Assembly: GCA_026913215.1 (NCBI GenBank)
Contig: JAPTYK010000001.1
Coordinates: forward strand, 6,448,001-6,512,000
Reading direction: 5' to 3'
Length of the DNA: 64,000 nucleotides
Origin: Streptomyces diastatochromogenes
Lineage (GTDB): Bacteria; Actinomycetota; Actinomycetes; Streptomycetales; Streptomycetaceae
Shown: in pieces, positions 28,351 to 36,564 of the stretch
How positions within the stretch are numbered: the first letter of the stretch is position 1
Layout of the letters: each line of letters begins with the position of its first letter
Notes under the pieces: generated by a model
Told to the model about the DNA's origin: nothing
What the model saw: only the letters and a program-made list of their open reading frames with translations
Databases searched by the model: none
Translations under genes and position numbers: made by a program

Positions 28351-29099
28351 TCGGCCTCGTACTGGCAGCCGGTGCCGGACGGCGTCTGCGCCCCTACACC
28401 GAGACGCTCCCGAAGGCCCTCGTGCCCGTGTCCGGCGAGGGCACCGAGAACGAGCTGACCATCCTCGACGGCACGCTCAGGAACTTCGCCGAGATCGGCC
28501 TCACCGAGGTCGCGATCGTCGTCGGCTACCGCAAGGAGGCCGTCTACGCCCGCAAGGAGGCGCTGGAGGCCAAGTACGGCCTCAAGCTCACGCTCATCGA
28601 CAACGACAAGGCCGAGGAGTGGAACAACGCCTACTCCCTGTGGTGCGCGCGTGACGCCATCAAGCACACCGTGATCCTGGCCAACGGCGACACCGTCCAC
28701 CCGGTCTCCGTGGAGAAGACCCTGCTCGCCGCCCGCGGCGACGGCAAGAAGATCATCCTCGCCCTCGACACGGTGAAGAGCCTCGCCGACGAGGAGATGA
28801 AGGTCATCGTCGACCCGGAGAAGGGCGTCCAGCGCATCACCAAGCTGATGGACCCGGCGACCGCCACCGGCGAGTACATCGGCGTCACGCTCATCGAGGG
28901 CGAGGCCGCCGAGGAGCTCGCCGACGCCCTCCGGGTGACCTTCGAGCGCGACCCCGACCTCTACTACGAGGACGGCTACCAGGAGCTCGTCAACCGCGGC
29001 TTCAAGATCGACGTGGCCCCCATCGGCGACGTCAAGTGGGTCGAGATCGACAACCACGACGACCTCGCGAAGGGCCGTGAGATCGCGTGCCAGTACTGA
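28347..29099 (+). CDS. Nucleotidyltransferase (CTP:alcohol-phosphate cytidylyltransferase-like)
   Basis: This intact 250-residue enzyme begins MIGLVLAAGAGRRLRPYTET with LPKALVPV, the NTP-binding signature of sugar/alcohol-phosphate nucleotidyltransferases, and has NNAYSLWCARDA, ILANGDTVHP (metal-binding Asp) and VKWVEIDNHDDLAKG at the end. The compact form resembles LicC phosphocholine and inositol-1-phosphate cytidylyltransferases. Lying between two CDP-alcohol transferases, it most likely makes their CDP donor. ATGA coupling upstream and a 13-bp overlap downstream show a tight operon. Cytidylyl rather than other NTP specificity is inferred from context. Confidence 0.82.
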   Translation: MIGLVLAAGAGRRLRPYTETLPKALVPVSGEGTENELTILDGTLRNFAEIGLTEVAIVVGYRKEAVYARKEALEAKYGLKLTLIDNDKAEEWNNAYSLWCARDAIKHTVILANGDTVHPVSVEKTLLAARGDGKKIILALDTVKSLADEEMKVIVDPEKGVQRITKLMDPATATGEYIGVTLIEGEAAEELADALRVTFERDPDLYYEDGYQELVNRGFKIDVAPIGDVKWVEIDNHDDLAKGREIACQY

Positions 29100-30148
29100 C
29101 CCGGCTGATCCCCTCGCCGGTCGTCGTCGACATCCGCCGGGGAGCGCTGGACGACCTGTCCGCGCTCCTCGCGGACCAGCGGATCTCCAGCAACGGCAAG
29201 ATCGCCGTCGCCATCAGCGGCGGCTCGGGCCTCAAGCTGCGTGACCACTTCGCCCCCGAGCTGCCGGGTGCCGACTGGTACCCGGTCTCGGGCGGCACCA
29301 TCGACGAGGCCGTCAAGCTCGCCGACGCCATGCGCGGCAAGCGGTACGACGCCGTGGTCGCCCTCGGCGGCGGCAAGATCATCGACGTGACCAAGTACGC
29401 GGCGGCCCGGGTCGGGCTGCCGCTGGTGGCCATCGCCACCAACCTGTCGCACGACGGGATCTGCTCGCCGATCTCCACGCTGGACAACGACAACGGCCGC
29501 GGCTCCTACGGCGTGCCCACCCCGATCGCCCTGGTCATCGACCTGGACGTGATCAGGGACGCGCCGGTCCGCTACATCCGCTCCGGCATCGGCGACGCGA
29601 TCTCCAACCTCTCCGCGATCGAGGACTGGGAGCTCTCCCACCGCGAGACCGGCGAGAAGGTCGACGGCCTGGCCGCCGCCATGGCCCGCAGCGCCGGCGA
29701 GGCCGTGCTGCGCCACCCCGGCGGCGTGGGCGACGACGACTTCCTCGTCACGCTCTCCGAGGGCCTGGTGATGTCCGGCATCGCCATGTCCATCAGCGGC
29801 GACAGCCGCCCCTCCTCGGGCGCCTGCCACGAGATCAGCCACGCCTTCGACCTGCTCTTCCCGACCCGCGCGGCCAGCCACGGCGAGCAGTGCGGCCTCG
29901 GCGCGGCCTTCGCGATGCACCTGCGCGGCGCGCGGGACACCGCCGCGGTGATGGTCGAGACCCTGCGCCGGCACGGGCTGCCCGTGCTGCCGGAGGAGAT
30001 GGGCTTCACCGTGGACGAGTTCGTCCGGGCGGTGTCCTTCGCCCCGCAGACCCGGCCGGGCCGCTTCACCATCCTCGAACACCTCGACCTGTCCGACGAC
30101 GAGATCAGGGACGCGTACGCCGACTATGCCAAAGCCATCGGTAGCTGA
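29087..30148 (+). CDS. Glycerol-1-phosphate dehydrogenase-like iron/zinc alcohol dehydrogenase
   Basis: This intact 353-residue protein starts at GTG 29087, inside the previous gene. It has the NAD(P) loop VVALGGGKIIDVTKYAAARV, LVAIATNLSHDGICSPIS, a metal-ligand Asp region (GIGDAISNLSAIEDWELSHR), HEISHAFD and SHGEQCGLGAAFAMH, the His ligands. This set matches sn-glycerol-1-phosphate dehydrogenases (archaeal EgsA, Bacillus AraM) more than short butanol-type enzymes. It would reduce dihydroxyacetone phosphate to G1P, the enantiomer not used in ordinary bacterial lipids. Other 3-oxo phosphates are possible. It probably supplies the polyol phosphate for the neighbouring nucleotidyltransferase. 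Confidence 0.8.
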   Translation: MPVLTRLIPSPVVVDIRRGALDDLSALLADQRISSNGKIAVAISGGSGLKLRDHFAPELPGADWYPVSGGTIDEAVKLADAMRGKRYDAVVALGGGKIIDVTKYAAARVGLPLVAIATNLSHDGICSPISTLDNDNGRGSYGVPTPIALVIDLDVIRDAPVRYIRSGIGDAISNLSAIEDWELSHRETGEKVDGLAAAMARSAGEAVLRHPGGVGDDDFLVTLSEGLVMSGIAMSISGDSRPSSGACHEISHAFDLLFPTRAASHGEQCGLGAAFAMHLRGARDTAAVMVETLRRHGLPVLPEEMGFTVDEFVRAVSFAPQTRPGRFTILEHLDLSDDEIRDAYADYAKAIGS

Positions 30149-30904
30149 ACTCCGCCCGGTCGTTCACCCCCGGGCGTGAAGGACCGGCGGAGCGGCGAGC
30201 ACTGGGGCGGCCGCCTCTACATGCGGGAGATCTCGCTCAGGATCACCCGGCAGCTCGTCGGCACCAAGGTCACGCCCAACCAGCTGACGTACGTCATGAC
30301 GCTCGCCGGCGTCCTCGCCGCACCGGCGCTGCTGCTGCCGGGGATCCCGGGGGCGCTGCTCGGCGCGCTCATGGTCCAGCTCTACCTGCTGCTCGACTGC
30401 GTCGACGGCGAGGTGGCCCGCTGGAAGAAGCAGTACTCGCTGGCCGGGGTCTACCTGGACCGGGTCGGCGCCTACCTGTGCGACGCGGCCGTGCTCGTCG
30501 GCTTCGGCCTGCGCGCCGCCGACCTGTGGGGCACGGGCCGGATCGACTGGCTCTGGGCCTTCCTGGGCACGCTCGCCGCCCTCGGCGCCATCCTGATCAA
30601 GGCCGAGACCGACCTCGTCGGCGTCGCCCGCCACCAGGGCGGTCTGCCGCCGGTCAAGGAGGCGGCCTCCGAGCCGCGCTCCTCCGGCATGGCGCTGGCC
30701 CGCCGGGCCGCCGCCGCGCTCAAGTTCCACCGGCTCGTCCTCGGCATCGAGGCCTCGCTGCTCATCGTGGTCCTGGCGATCGCCGACCAGGTCCGGGGGG
30801 ACCTCTTCTTCTCCCGGCTCGGGGTCGCCGTCCTCGCCGGCATCGCGCTGCTCCAGACCGTGCTGCACCTGGTGTCGATCATGGTCTCCAGCAGGCTGAA
30901 GTGA
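30126..30904 (+). CDS. Second CDP-alcohol phosphatidyltransferase (motif variant)
   Basis: ATG 30126 lies inside the dehydrogenase gene and gives MPKPSVAELRPVVHP; after a frame change near 30170 it continues VKDRRSGEHWGGRLYMREIS. Several membrane helices follow, with the motif DCVDGEVARWKKQYSLAGVY continuing LDRVGAYLCD. The first three Asp positions are present, but the position of the fourth (four after LD) is Ala. This Asp is the proposed general base in the family, so chemistry or substrate may differ. About 259 residues, a normal length. The stop overlaps the GTG of the glycosyltransferase gene. Confidence 0.8.
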
Positions 30905-31797
30905 GGCCGGCCGTGAGCACGCCGCTCAGGGTGGGCGCCGTCATCATCACGATGGGCAACCGCCCCGACGACCTGCGCGCGCTGATCGACTCGGTCGCGC
31001 AGCAGGAGGGCGACCCGATCGAGGTCGTCGTCGTCGGTCAGGGCACCCCGGTCACCGGGGTGCCCGACTGAGTCCGGACCGTCGACCTGCCCGAGAACCT
31101 CGGCATCCCCGGCGGCCGGAACGTCGGCATCGAGGCCTTCGGACCCGGCGGCACCGACGTCGACGTCCTGCTCTTCCTCGACGACGACGGGCTGCTCGCC
31201 CACACGGACACCGCCGAGCTGGTCCGGCAGGCCTTCACCGCCGACCCGCGCCTCGGCATCATCGGCTTCCGGATCGCCGACCCGGAGACCGGGGCCACCC
31301 AGCGCCGGCACGTGCCGCGGCTCCGCTCGGGCGACCCGATGCGCTCCTCCCGGGTCACCACCTTCCTCGGCGGCGCCAACGCCGTCCGCACCAAGGTCTT
31401 CGCCGAAGTCGGCGGCCTGCCGGACGAGTTCTTCTACGCGCACGAGGAGACCGACCTCGCCTGGCGCGCCCTCGACGCCGACTGGATGATCGACTACCGT
31501 TCCGACATGGTGCTGTTGCACCCCACCACGGCCCCGTCCCGGCACGCCTCGTACCACTTCAACGTGGCCCGTAACCGCGTGTGGCTGGCACGTCGCAATC
31601 TGCCCGCACCGCTGGTGCCGGTCTACCCCGGCGTCTGGCTGCTGCTGACCCTGGCCCGGCGGCCCTCGCCCTCCGCGCTGAAGGCGTGGGTCGGCGGATT
31701 CCGCGCGGGCTGGGCGACCCCCTGCGGACCGCGCCGGCCCATGAGGTGGCGTACGGTGTGGCGGCTGACCCGGCTGGGTCGCCCCCCGGTCGTCTGA
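30901..31797 (+). CDS. GT2 family glycosyltransferase with an in-frame TGA at codon 57
   Basis: Starting at GTG 30901 (or 30913, VSTPLRVGAVIITMGNRP) the protein is a GT-A glycosyltransferase: LIDSVAQQEGDPIEVVVVGQ, then ENLGIPGGRNVGIEAFGPGG, LLFLDDDGLL (DxD-like metal site), TFLGGANAVRTKVFAEVGGL and HEETDLAWRALDADW (catalytic Asp). Codon 57 (31069-31071) is TGA, and the same frame resumes at once with VRTVDLPENLG. This is a substitution-type nonsense codon, probably TGG in relatives, unlike the frameshifts elsewhere. About 298 residues. It would add a sugar to the operon's product before export. Either pseudogenised or a base error. Confidence 0.8.
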
Positions 31798-31846
31798 CAT
31801 CGTGGTACTTCACGTGCCGCGCATCTTGAACACGAAAGTTTCGACT

Positions 31847-32777
31847 GTGAGTGACACACACCTGGGCGGGGCGGTCGCGACGAGCGCGCCTCCGTCCTCC
31901 GTCGACGAGGGCCTGGAGCCGGCCGCCCTCGCCGCGAAGTACGGCCTCGCCGTCAGCGGCGCCCGGCCCGGCCTGTTCGAGTACGTCCGCGACCTGTGGA
32001 GCCGGCGCCACTTCATCGTGGCCTTCTCCTCCGCGAAGCTGACCGCCCAGTACAGCCAGGCCAAGCTCGGCCAGATCTGGCAGGTGGCGACCCCGCTCCT
32101 GAACGCCCTGGTCTACTACCTGATCTTCGGGCTCATCCTGAACGCCGGCCGGGGCATGTCCAAGGGGGTCTACATCCCCTTCCTCGTCACCGGCATCTTC
32201 GTGTTCACCTTCACCCAGAACTCGGTCATGGCCGGCGTGCGGGCGATCTCGGGCAACCTGGGGCTCGTCCGGGCGCTGCACTTCCCGCGCGCCACCCTGC
32301 CGATCTCCTTCTCGCTCCAGCAGCTCCAGCAGCTGCTGTACTCGATGATCGTCCTGGTGCTGGTCGCGGTCTTCTTCGGCAGCTACCCTCCTGCGGTGGC
32401 TGCTCCTGCTCCCCGCGCTGGCGCTGCAGTTCGTGTTCAACACGGGCCTCTCGATGATCGTGGCCAGGATGGGCGCCAAGACGCCCGACCTCGCGCAGCT
32501 GATGCCCTTCATCATGCGCACCTGGATGTACGCCTCGGGCGTCATGTTCTCGATCTCCGGGATGCTGGCCGACAAGCCCGCCTGGATCGCCGACGTCCTC
32601 ATGTACAACCCGGCGGCCGTCTACATGGACCTCATCCGCTACGCCCTCATCGAGGGCTACGGCGCGCACAACCTGCCGGACCACGTCTGGATCACCGCCC
32701 TCGCCTGGGCGCTGGTCTTCGGCATCGGCGGTTTCGTCTACTTCTGGAAGGCCGAGGAGAGGTACGGCCGTGGCTGA
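31847..32777 (+). CDS. ABC-2 type polysaccharide/teichoic-acid export permease (frameshifted)
   Basis: GTG 31847 begins VSDTHLGGAVATSAPPSSVD, then a cytoplasmic segment (SRRHFIVAFSSAKLTAQYSQ) and the ABC-2 membrane domain: KLGQIWQVATPLLNALVYYL, IFGLILNAGRG, PFLVTGIFVFTFTQNSVMAG, and after a frame change near 32390 QFVFNTGLSMIVARMGAKTP, with VMFSISGML and a terminal FVYFWKAEERYGRG. About 310 residues. The aromatic N-terminal region and layout are those of TagG/Wzm-type exporters for lipid-linked glycopolymers. It lies 49 bp after the glycosyltransferase gene and overlaps the ATPase gene by 8 bp. Confidence 0.85.
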
Positions 32778-33554
32778 CACGACCCAGAGCAACGTCCCCA
32801 CCGTCATCTGCGACGACGTCCACATCGTCTACCGGGTCAACGCCGGAGGCGGCGGCAAGGGCAGCGCCACCGCGGCGCTCAGCCGGATCGTCGGCCGAGG
32901 CCAGGCCGAGGTCTCCCGCGGCGTCCGCAAGGTCCACGCCGTCCGCGGCGTCACCTTCACCGCGTACAAGGGCGAGGCCATCGGCCTCATCGGCACCAAC
33001 GGCTCCGGCAAGTCCACGCTGCTGCGCGCCATCGCCGGACTGCTCCCCACCGAGAGCGGCAAGGTCTACACCGACGGGCAGCCCTCGCTCCTGGGCGTCA
33101 ACGCGGCCCTCATGAACGACCTCACCGGCGAGCGCAACGTGATCCTCGGCGGCCTCGCCATGGGCATGAGCCGCGAGGAGGTGAAGTCCCGCTACGAGGA
33201 CATCGTCGACTTCTCCGGCATCAACGAGAAGGGCGACTTCATCAGCCTGCCGATGCGGACGTACTCCTCCGGCATGGGCGCCCGGCTCCGCTTCGCCATC
33301 GCGGCCGCCAAGAACCACGACGTCCTCCTCATCGACGAGGCGCTGGCGACCGGTGACCGCAAGTTCCAGATCCGCTCCGAGGAGCGCATCCGCGAGCTCC
33401 GCAAGGAGGCCGGCACGGTCTTCCTGGTGAGCCACAGCAACAAGTCCATCCGGGACACCTGCGACCGGGTGCTCTGGCTGGAGAAGGGCAGCTCCTGATG
33501 GACGGCCCCACGGACGAGGTCCTCAAGGCGTACGAGCGCGAGACCGCGCGCTAG
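32770..33554 (+). CDS. ABC transporter ATPase of the TagH/Wzt type
   Basis: GTG 32770 starts MADTTQSNVPTVICDDVHIV. The domain has Walker A GTNGSGKST, signature YSSGMGARLRFAIAAAK, Walker B VLLIDEALATGD and the H-loop LVSHSNKSIRDTCDR. The unusual signature SSGMGARL and the LATGD after Walker B are typical of exporters of lipid-linked polysaccharides and teichoic acids. There is no C-terminal carbohydrate-binding domain. A frame change near 33490 replaces the natural end (LMDGPTDEVLKAYERETAR at TAG 33554) with an early TGA at 33498. About 261 residues, the last gene of the operon. Confidence 0.87.
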
Positions 33555-33570
33555 TCCCGCGGCCCTGCGG

Positions 33571-33610
33571 AACCCCTGCCGGAATCATCCGGTAGGGGTT
33601 CTTCCGTTTT
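33571..33610 (+). terminator. Intrinsic terminator of the polyol-phosphate/export operon
   Basis: AACCCCTGCCGG (33571-33582) pairs with CCGGTAGGGGTT (33589-33600) through 12 bp with one G-U, around a 6-base loop, and is followed by CTTCCGTTTT. It lies 17 bp after the ATPase stop. Confidence 0.85.
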
Positions 33611-33670
33611 CTGCGCGTCGCAACCCCCACCTGGAATGTTCATGCGGTTAACTTCGGGCAGGATGAGCCC

Positions 33671-34313
33671 ATGGCTGCGACCTCGGCGGGAAAGACGTAC
33701 CACCACGGCGATCTGCGCAACGCGCTGATCTGCGCGGCCGTCGACCTCGCCACCGAAGGCGGCCCCGAGCGGGTCGTCCTGCGCGAGGCCGCCCGCCGGG
33801 TCGGCGTCTCGCCCACCGCCGCCTACCGGCACTTCGACGGCCGGGGCGAACTCCTGCGCACCGTCCGGGCCCACGCCCGGCGGGAGCTCGCCGCCTCCAT
33901 GGAGCGCGCCGCCGCCCGCGAGCCCGGCGCCGACGACCCCGTCCTCGCGGCCGAGCGCCGGGTCGCCGCCCTCTGCCGGGGATACGTCGGCTTCGCCGTG
34001 GAGCAGCCCGGCCTCTACCGGTCCGCGTTCTGCGTGCCCCGCCCCACCCGGCCGACGAGGGCGCCGCCGAGCAGCCGCCCGGCGAACCCGAGATCCGCGC
34101 CTTCACCCTGCTCAGGAGGCGCTCGACGTCCTCGGCGGCCCGGCACCGCGCGGCCCGGCGCCCGCCCGCCACCGGCGCCGCCGCGTGGTCCGCCGTGCAC
34201 GGACTGTCACTCCTCCTGGTCGACGGACCACTGCGCCGCCTCTCCCGCAGGGCAGGAGCGTCGCCGTCGAGGCGACCCTCGCCATGGTGGTCTCCGGCAC
34301 GGGTGCCGTCTGA
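33671..34313 (+). CDS. TetR-family regulator (frameshifted)
   Basis: ATG 33671 gives MAATSAGKTYHHGDLRNALI, with the HTH REAARRVGVSPTAAYRHFDG typical of TetR/AcrR proteins of the TetR_C_33-like class. The ligand-binding half (VLAAERRVAALCRGYVGFAV, EQPGLYRSAFC) is interrupted by frame changes near 34040, 34110 and 34245, and the natural end is probably TLAMVVSGTGAV at TGA 34313. About 214 residues. It lies between the export operon and the hopanoid operon on the same strand and is a candidate regulator of either. The ligand is unknown. Confidence 0.8.
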
Positions 34314-34547
34314 CCGCCAACTCCCTTGCGGTGGGGGCTGGTTGACGGCCCGTACGGGTGGGGTCCACGATGCCCGCCACCCCGGAATGGCGAAGGTCGT
34401 CGTACAACGTAAGCTGGACCGGTCTGTTTCGCGGCAAGTAGGGCGATACCCGCGGCCACCGGGCCCCGCGGGTGGTGGCCCCACGGGCAGGGGTCGGCGG
34501 CGTGTCCGAAATAGGATGGATTGGATCGGCAGTGTAGAACGGGAGAC
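34314..34547 (+). promoter_or_regulatory. Intergenic region with the likely hopanoid-operon promoter
   Basis: No gene is evident in these 234 bp. TAGGAT (34512-34517) is a good Streptomyces -10 hexamer; I see no convincing -35. GGGAG at 34541-34545 is a ribosome site for a short leader frame at 34548. Confidence 0.4.
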
Positions 34548-34619
34548 GTGACGGCCATGACGCAGAATCTCCAACTCCACGAGGGTGTCGCCGTCCCTCC
34601 GTCGGGAAGCGCCCAGTGA
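34548..34619 (+). CDS. Possible 23-residue leader frame, or displaced N-terminus of HpnC
   Basis: GTG 34548, 2 bp after GGGAG, opens a short frame (VTAMTQNLQLHEGVAVPPSG plus SAQ) whose TGA (34617-34619) overlaps the GTG of hpnC at 34616. The GTGA overlap suggests translational coupling. In a sequence with many single-base losses it could equally be the true start of HpnC, joined by one missing base near 34612. Confidence 0.35.
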   Translation: MTAMTQNLQLHEGVAVPPSGSAQ

Positions 34620-35522
34620 CGGAGACCCGGCAGGAGCGCACCGACGCCTCCTCGCGCGCCACACTCGGCAAGGCCGCGGACGAGAACTTCCCCGTGGCCC
34701 CCTTCTTCCTGCCCCGCGCCTGGCGCGACGACCTCATGGCCGTCTACGGCTACGCCCGGCTCGTCGACGACGTCGGCGACGGCGACCTCGACCCCGGCGG
34801 CGCCGACGCCCGCCACCTCGGCGTCGCCCCCGAAGCCGCGGAGGACCGGCTCGCCCTCCTCGACGCCCTGGAGACCGACCTCCACCGCGTCTTCGACTCC
34901 ACCCCGCACCACCCCTGCTGCGCGCCCTCCAGCCGACCGTCCGCCGCCGCGGCTCACCCCGGCCCCTTCCTCGGCCTGCTCGCCGCCAACCGGCAGGACC
35001 AGCTGGTCCGCCGCTACGCGACGTACGAGGACCTCCTCGCGTACTGCGAGCTCTCCGCCAACCCCGTCGGCCGGCTCGTCCTCGCGATCACCGGCACCGA
35101 CACCCCCGAGCGGATCCGGCGCTCCGACGAGATCTGCACCGCCCTCCAGATCGTCGAGCACCTCCAGGACGTCGCCGAGGACCTCGCCCGCGACCGGATC
35201 TATCTGCCGGCCGAGGACCTGGAGCGCTTCCGCGTCACCGAGGACGACCTCGCCGCCCCCACCGCCGGAGCCTCCGTGCGGGCCCTGGTCGCCTTCGAGG
35301 CCGAGCGGGCCCGCGCCCTCCTGCACGCGGGCGCCCCGCTCGTCGGCAGCGTCCACGGACGCCTCCGCCTCCTCCTCGCCGGATTCACCGCCGGAGGCTC
35401 GCGGCGCTCGACGCCGTCCGGGACGCCGGATTCGACGTACTGGCCGGCACACCGAAGTCCACCAAGCCGAGCCTGATGCGCCAGGCGGGAGCGGTACTGC
35501 TCCGGGCGCGGAAGAGGGGTGA
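34616..35522 (+). CDS. hpnC: Squalene synthase HpnC (frameshifted)
   Basis: A trans-prenyltransferase of the squalene/phytoene synthase family: ENFPVAPFFLPRAWRDDLMA, YARLVDDVGDGD (first Asp-rich motif) and LQDVAEDLARDRIYLP (second). In the HpnCDE route HpnD forms presqualene diphosphate, HpnC converts it to hydroxysqualene and HpnE reduces that to squalene. Frame changes occur near 34915, 35400 and just before the stop; the natural TGA is probably 35520-35522, overlapping the GTG of hpnD. About 302 residues. Motifs are complete, so I expect a working enzyme. Confidence 0.9.
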
Positions 35523-36469
35523 GCGCGACCGTGGAGACCCAGCACCAGCCGTCCGCACCGGTCCAGGCCGCCTACAGCTACTGCGAGGCGGTCACCGGCC
35601 GGCAGGCCCGCAACTTCGCCTACGGCATCCGGCTGCTGCCGGCCGAGAAGCGACAGGCGATGTCCGCGCTGTACGCCTTCTCGCGGCGCGTCGACGACAT
35701 CGGCGACGGCACGCTCGCGCCCGAGGAGAAGCGGGAGCGGCTCGAAGCCACCCGTGACGTCCTCGACCGCATCCGCAAGGGCCTGGTCGAGGAGGACGAC
35801 ATCGACCCCGTCGCCGTCGCCCTCGCCGACTCCGCCCGCCGCTTCCCGATCCCGCTCGGCGGCCTCGACGAGCTCATCGACGGCGTCCTCATGGACGTCC
35901 GCGGCGCGACCTACGAGACCTGGGACGACCTCAAGGTCTACTGCCGCTGCGTCGCCGGCGCGATCGGCCGGCTCTCCCTCGGCGTCTTCGGCACCCAGCC
36001 CGGCGCCCAGGGCGCCGACCGGGCCGGCGAGTACGCCGACACCCTGGGCCTCGCGCTCCAACTCACCAACATCCTCAGGGACGTACGCGAGGACGCCGGG
36101 AACGGCCGCACCTACCTGCCCGCCGACGACCTCGCCAAGTTCGGCTGCTCGGACGGCTTCGGCAGCGACATCCCGGCCCCCGGCGCCGACTTCGCCGGGC
36201 TCGTCCACTTCGAAGTGCGGCGCGCCCGCGCCCTGTTCGCCGAGGGCTACCGGCTGCTGCCCATGCTCGACCGGCGCAGCGGCGCCTGCGTCGCCGCCAT
36301 GGCCGGCATCTACCGGCGCCTCCTCGACCGGATCGAGCGCGACCCCGAGGCCGTCCTGCGCGGCCGCGTCTCGCTGCCGGGCCGCGAGAAGGCGTACGTC
36401 GCGGTGCGCGGGCTCTCCGGCCTCGACACCCGCCACATCGCCCGCCGCACCGTCAGGAGGCGCGCCTGA
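35519..36469 (+). CDS. hpnD: Presqualene diphosphate synthase HpnD
   Basis: This intact 316-residue protein starts at GTG 35519. It has YCEAVTGRQARNFAYGIRLL, FSRRVDDIGDG (first Asp-rich motif), the central RGATYETWDDLKVYCRCVAG and LTNILRDVREDAGNGRTYLP (second Asp-rich motif). HpnD joins two farnesyl diphosphates into presqualene diphosphate. It is a paralogue of HpnC immediately upstream, and both genes overlap by a GTGA, so their ratio is probably fixed by coupling. The stop overlaps an ATG at 36469, but the next true start is probably at 36565. Confidence 0.93.
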   Translation: MSATVETQHQPSAPVQAAYSYCEAVTGRQARNFAYGIRLLPAEKRQAMSALYAFSRRVDDIGDGTLAPEEKRERLEATRDVLDRIRKGLVEEDDIDPVAVALADSARRFPIPLGGLDELIDGVLMDVRGATYETWDDLKVYCRCVAGAIGRLSLGVFGTQPGAQGADRAGEYADTLGLALQLTNILRDVREDAGNGRTYLPADDLAKFGCSDGFGSDIPAPGADFAGLVHFEVRRARALFAEGYRLLPMLDRRSGACVAAMAGIYRRLLDRIERDPEAVLRGRVSLPGREKAYVAVRGLSGLDTRHIARRTVRRRA

Positions 36470-36564
36470 TGCGCCCGTCTCCTCCCGGGCAACCTCCGGC
36501 GCCGCCCCGGCGTCCCTGCCCGAGGCACCCCGCACCCGACCGTGACGACCCGAACGGAGGCCGC

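Noticed and set aside
31069..31071. Selenocysteine codon in the GT2 gene
   Set aside because: The position fits Trp in context, GT2 enzymes do not use selenocysteine, and I see no selenocysteine-insertion hairpin directly downstream.
36469..36564. Extended N-terminus of HpnE from ATG 36469
   Set aside because: The extra 32 residues are Pro/Arg-rich with no FAD-fold similarity, and a much better ribosome site precedes GTG 36565.
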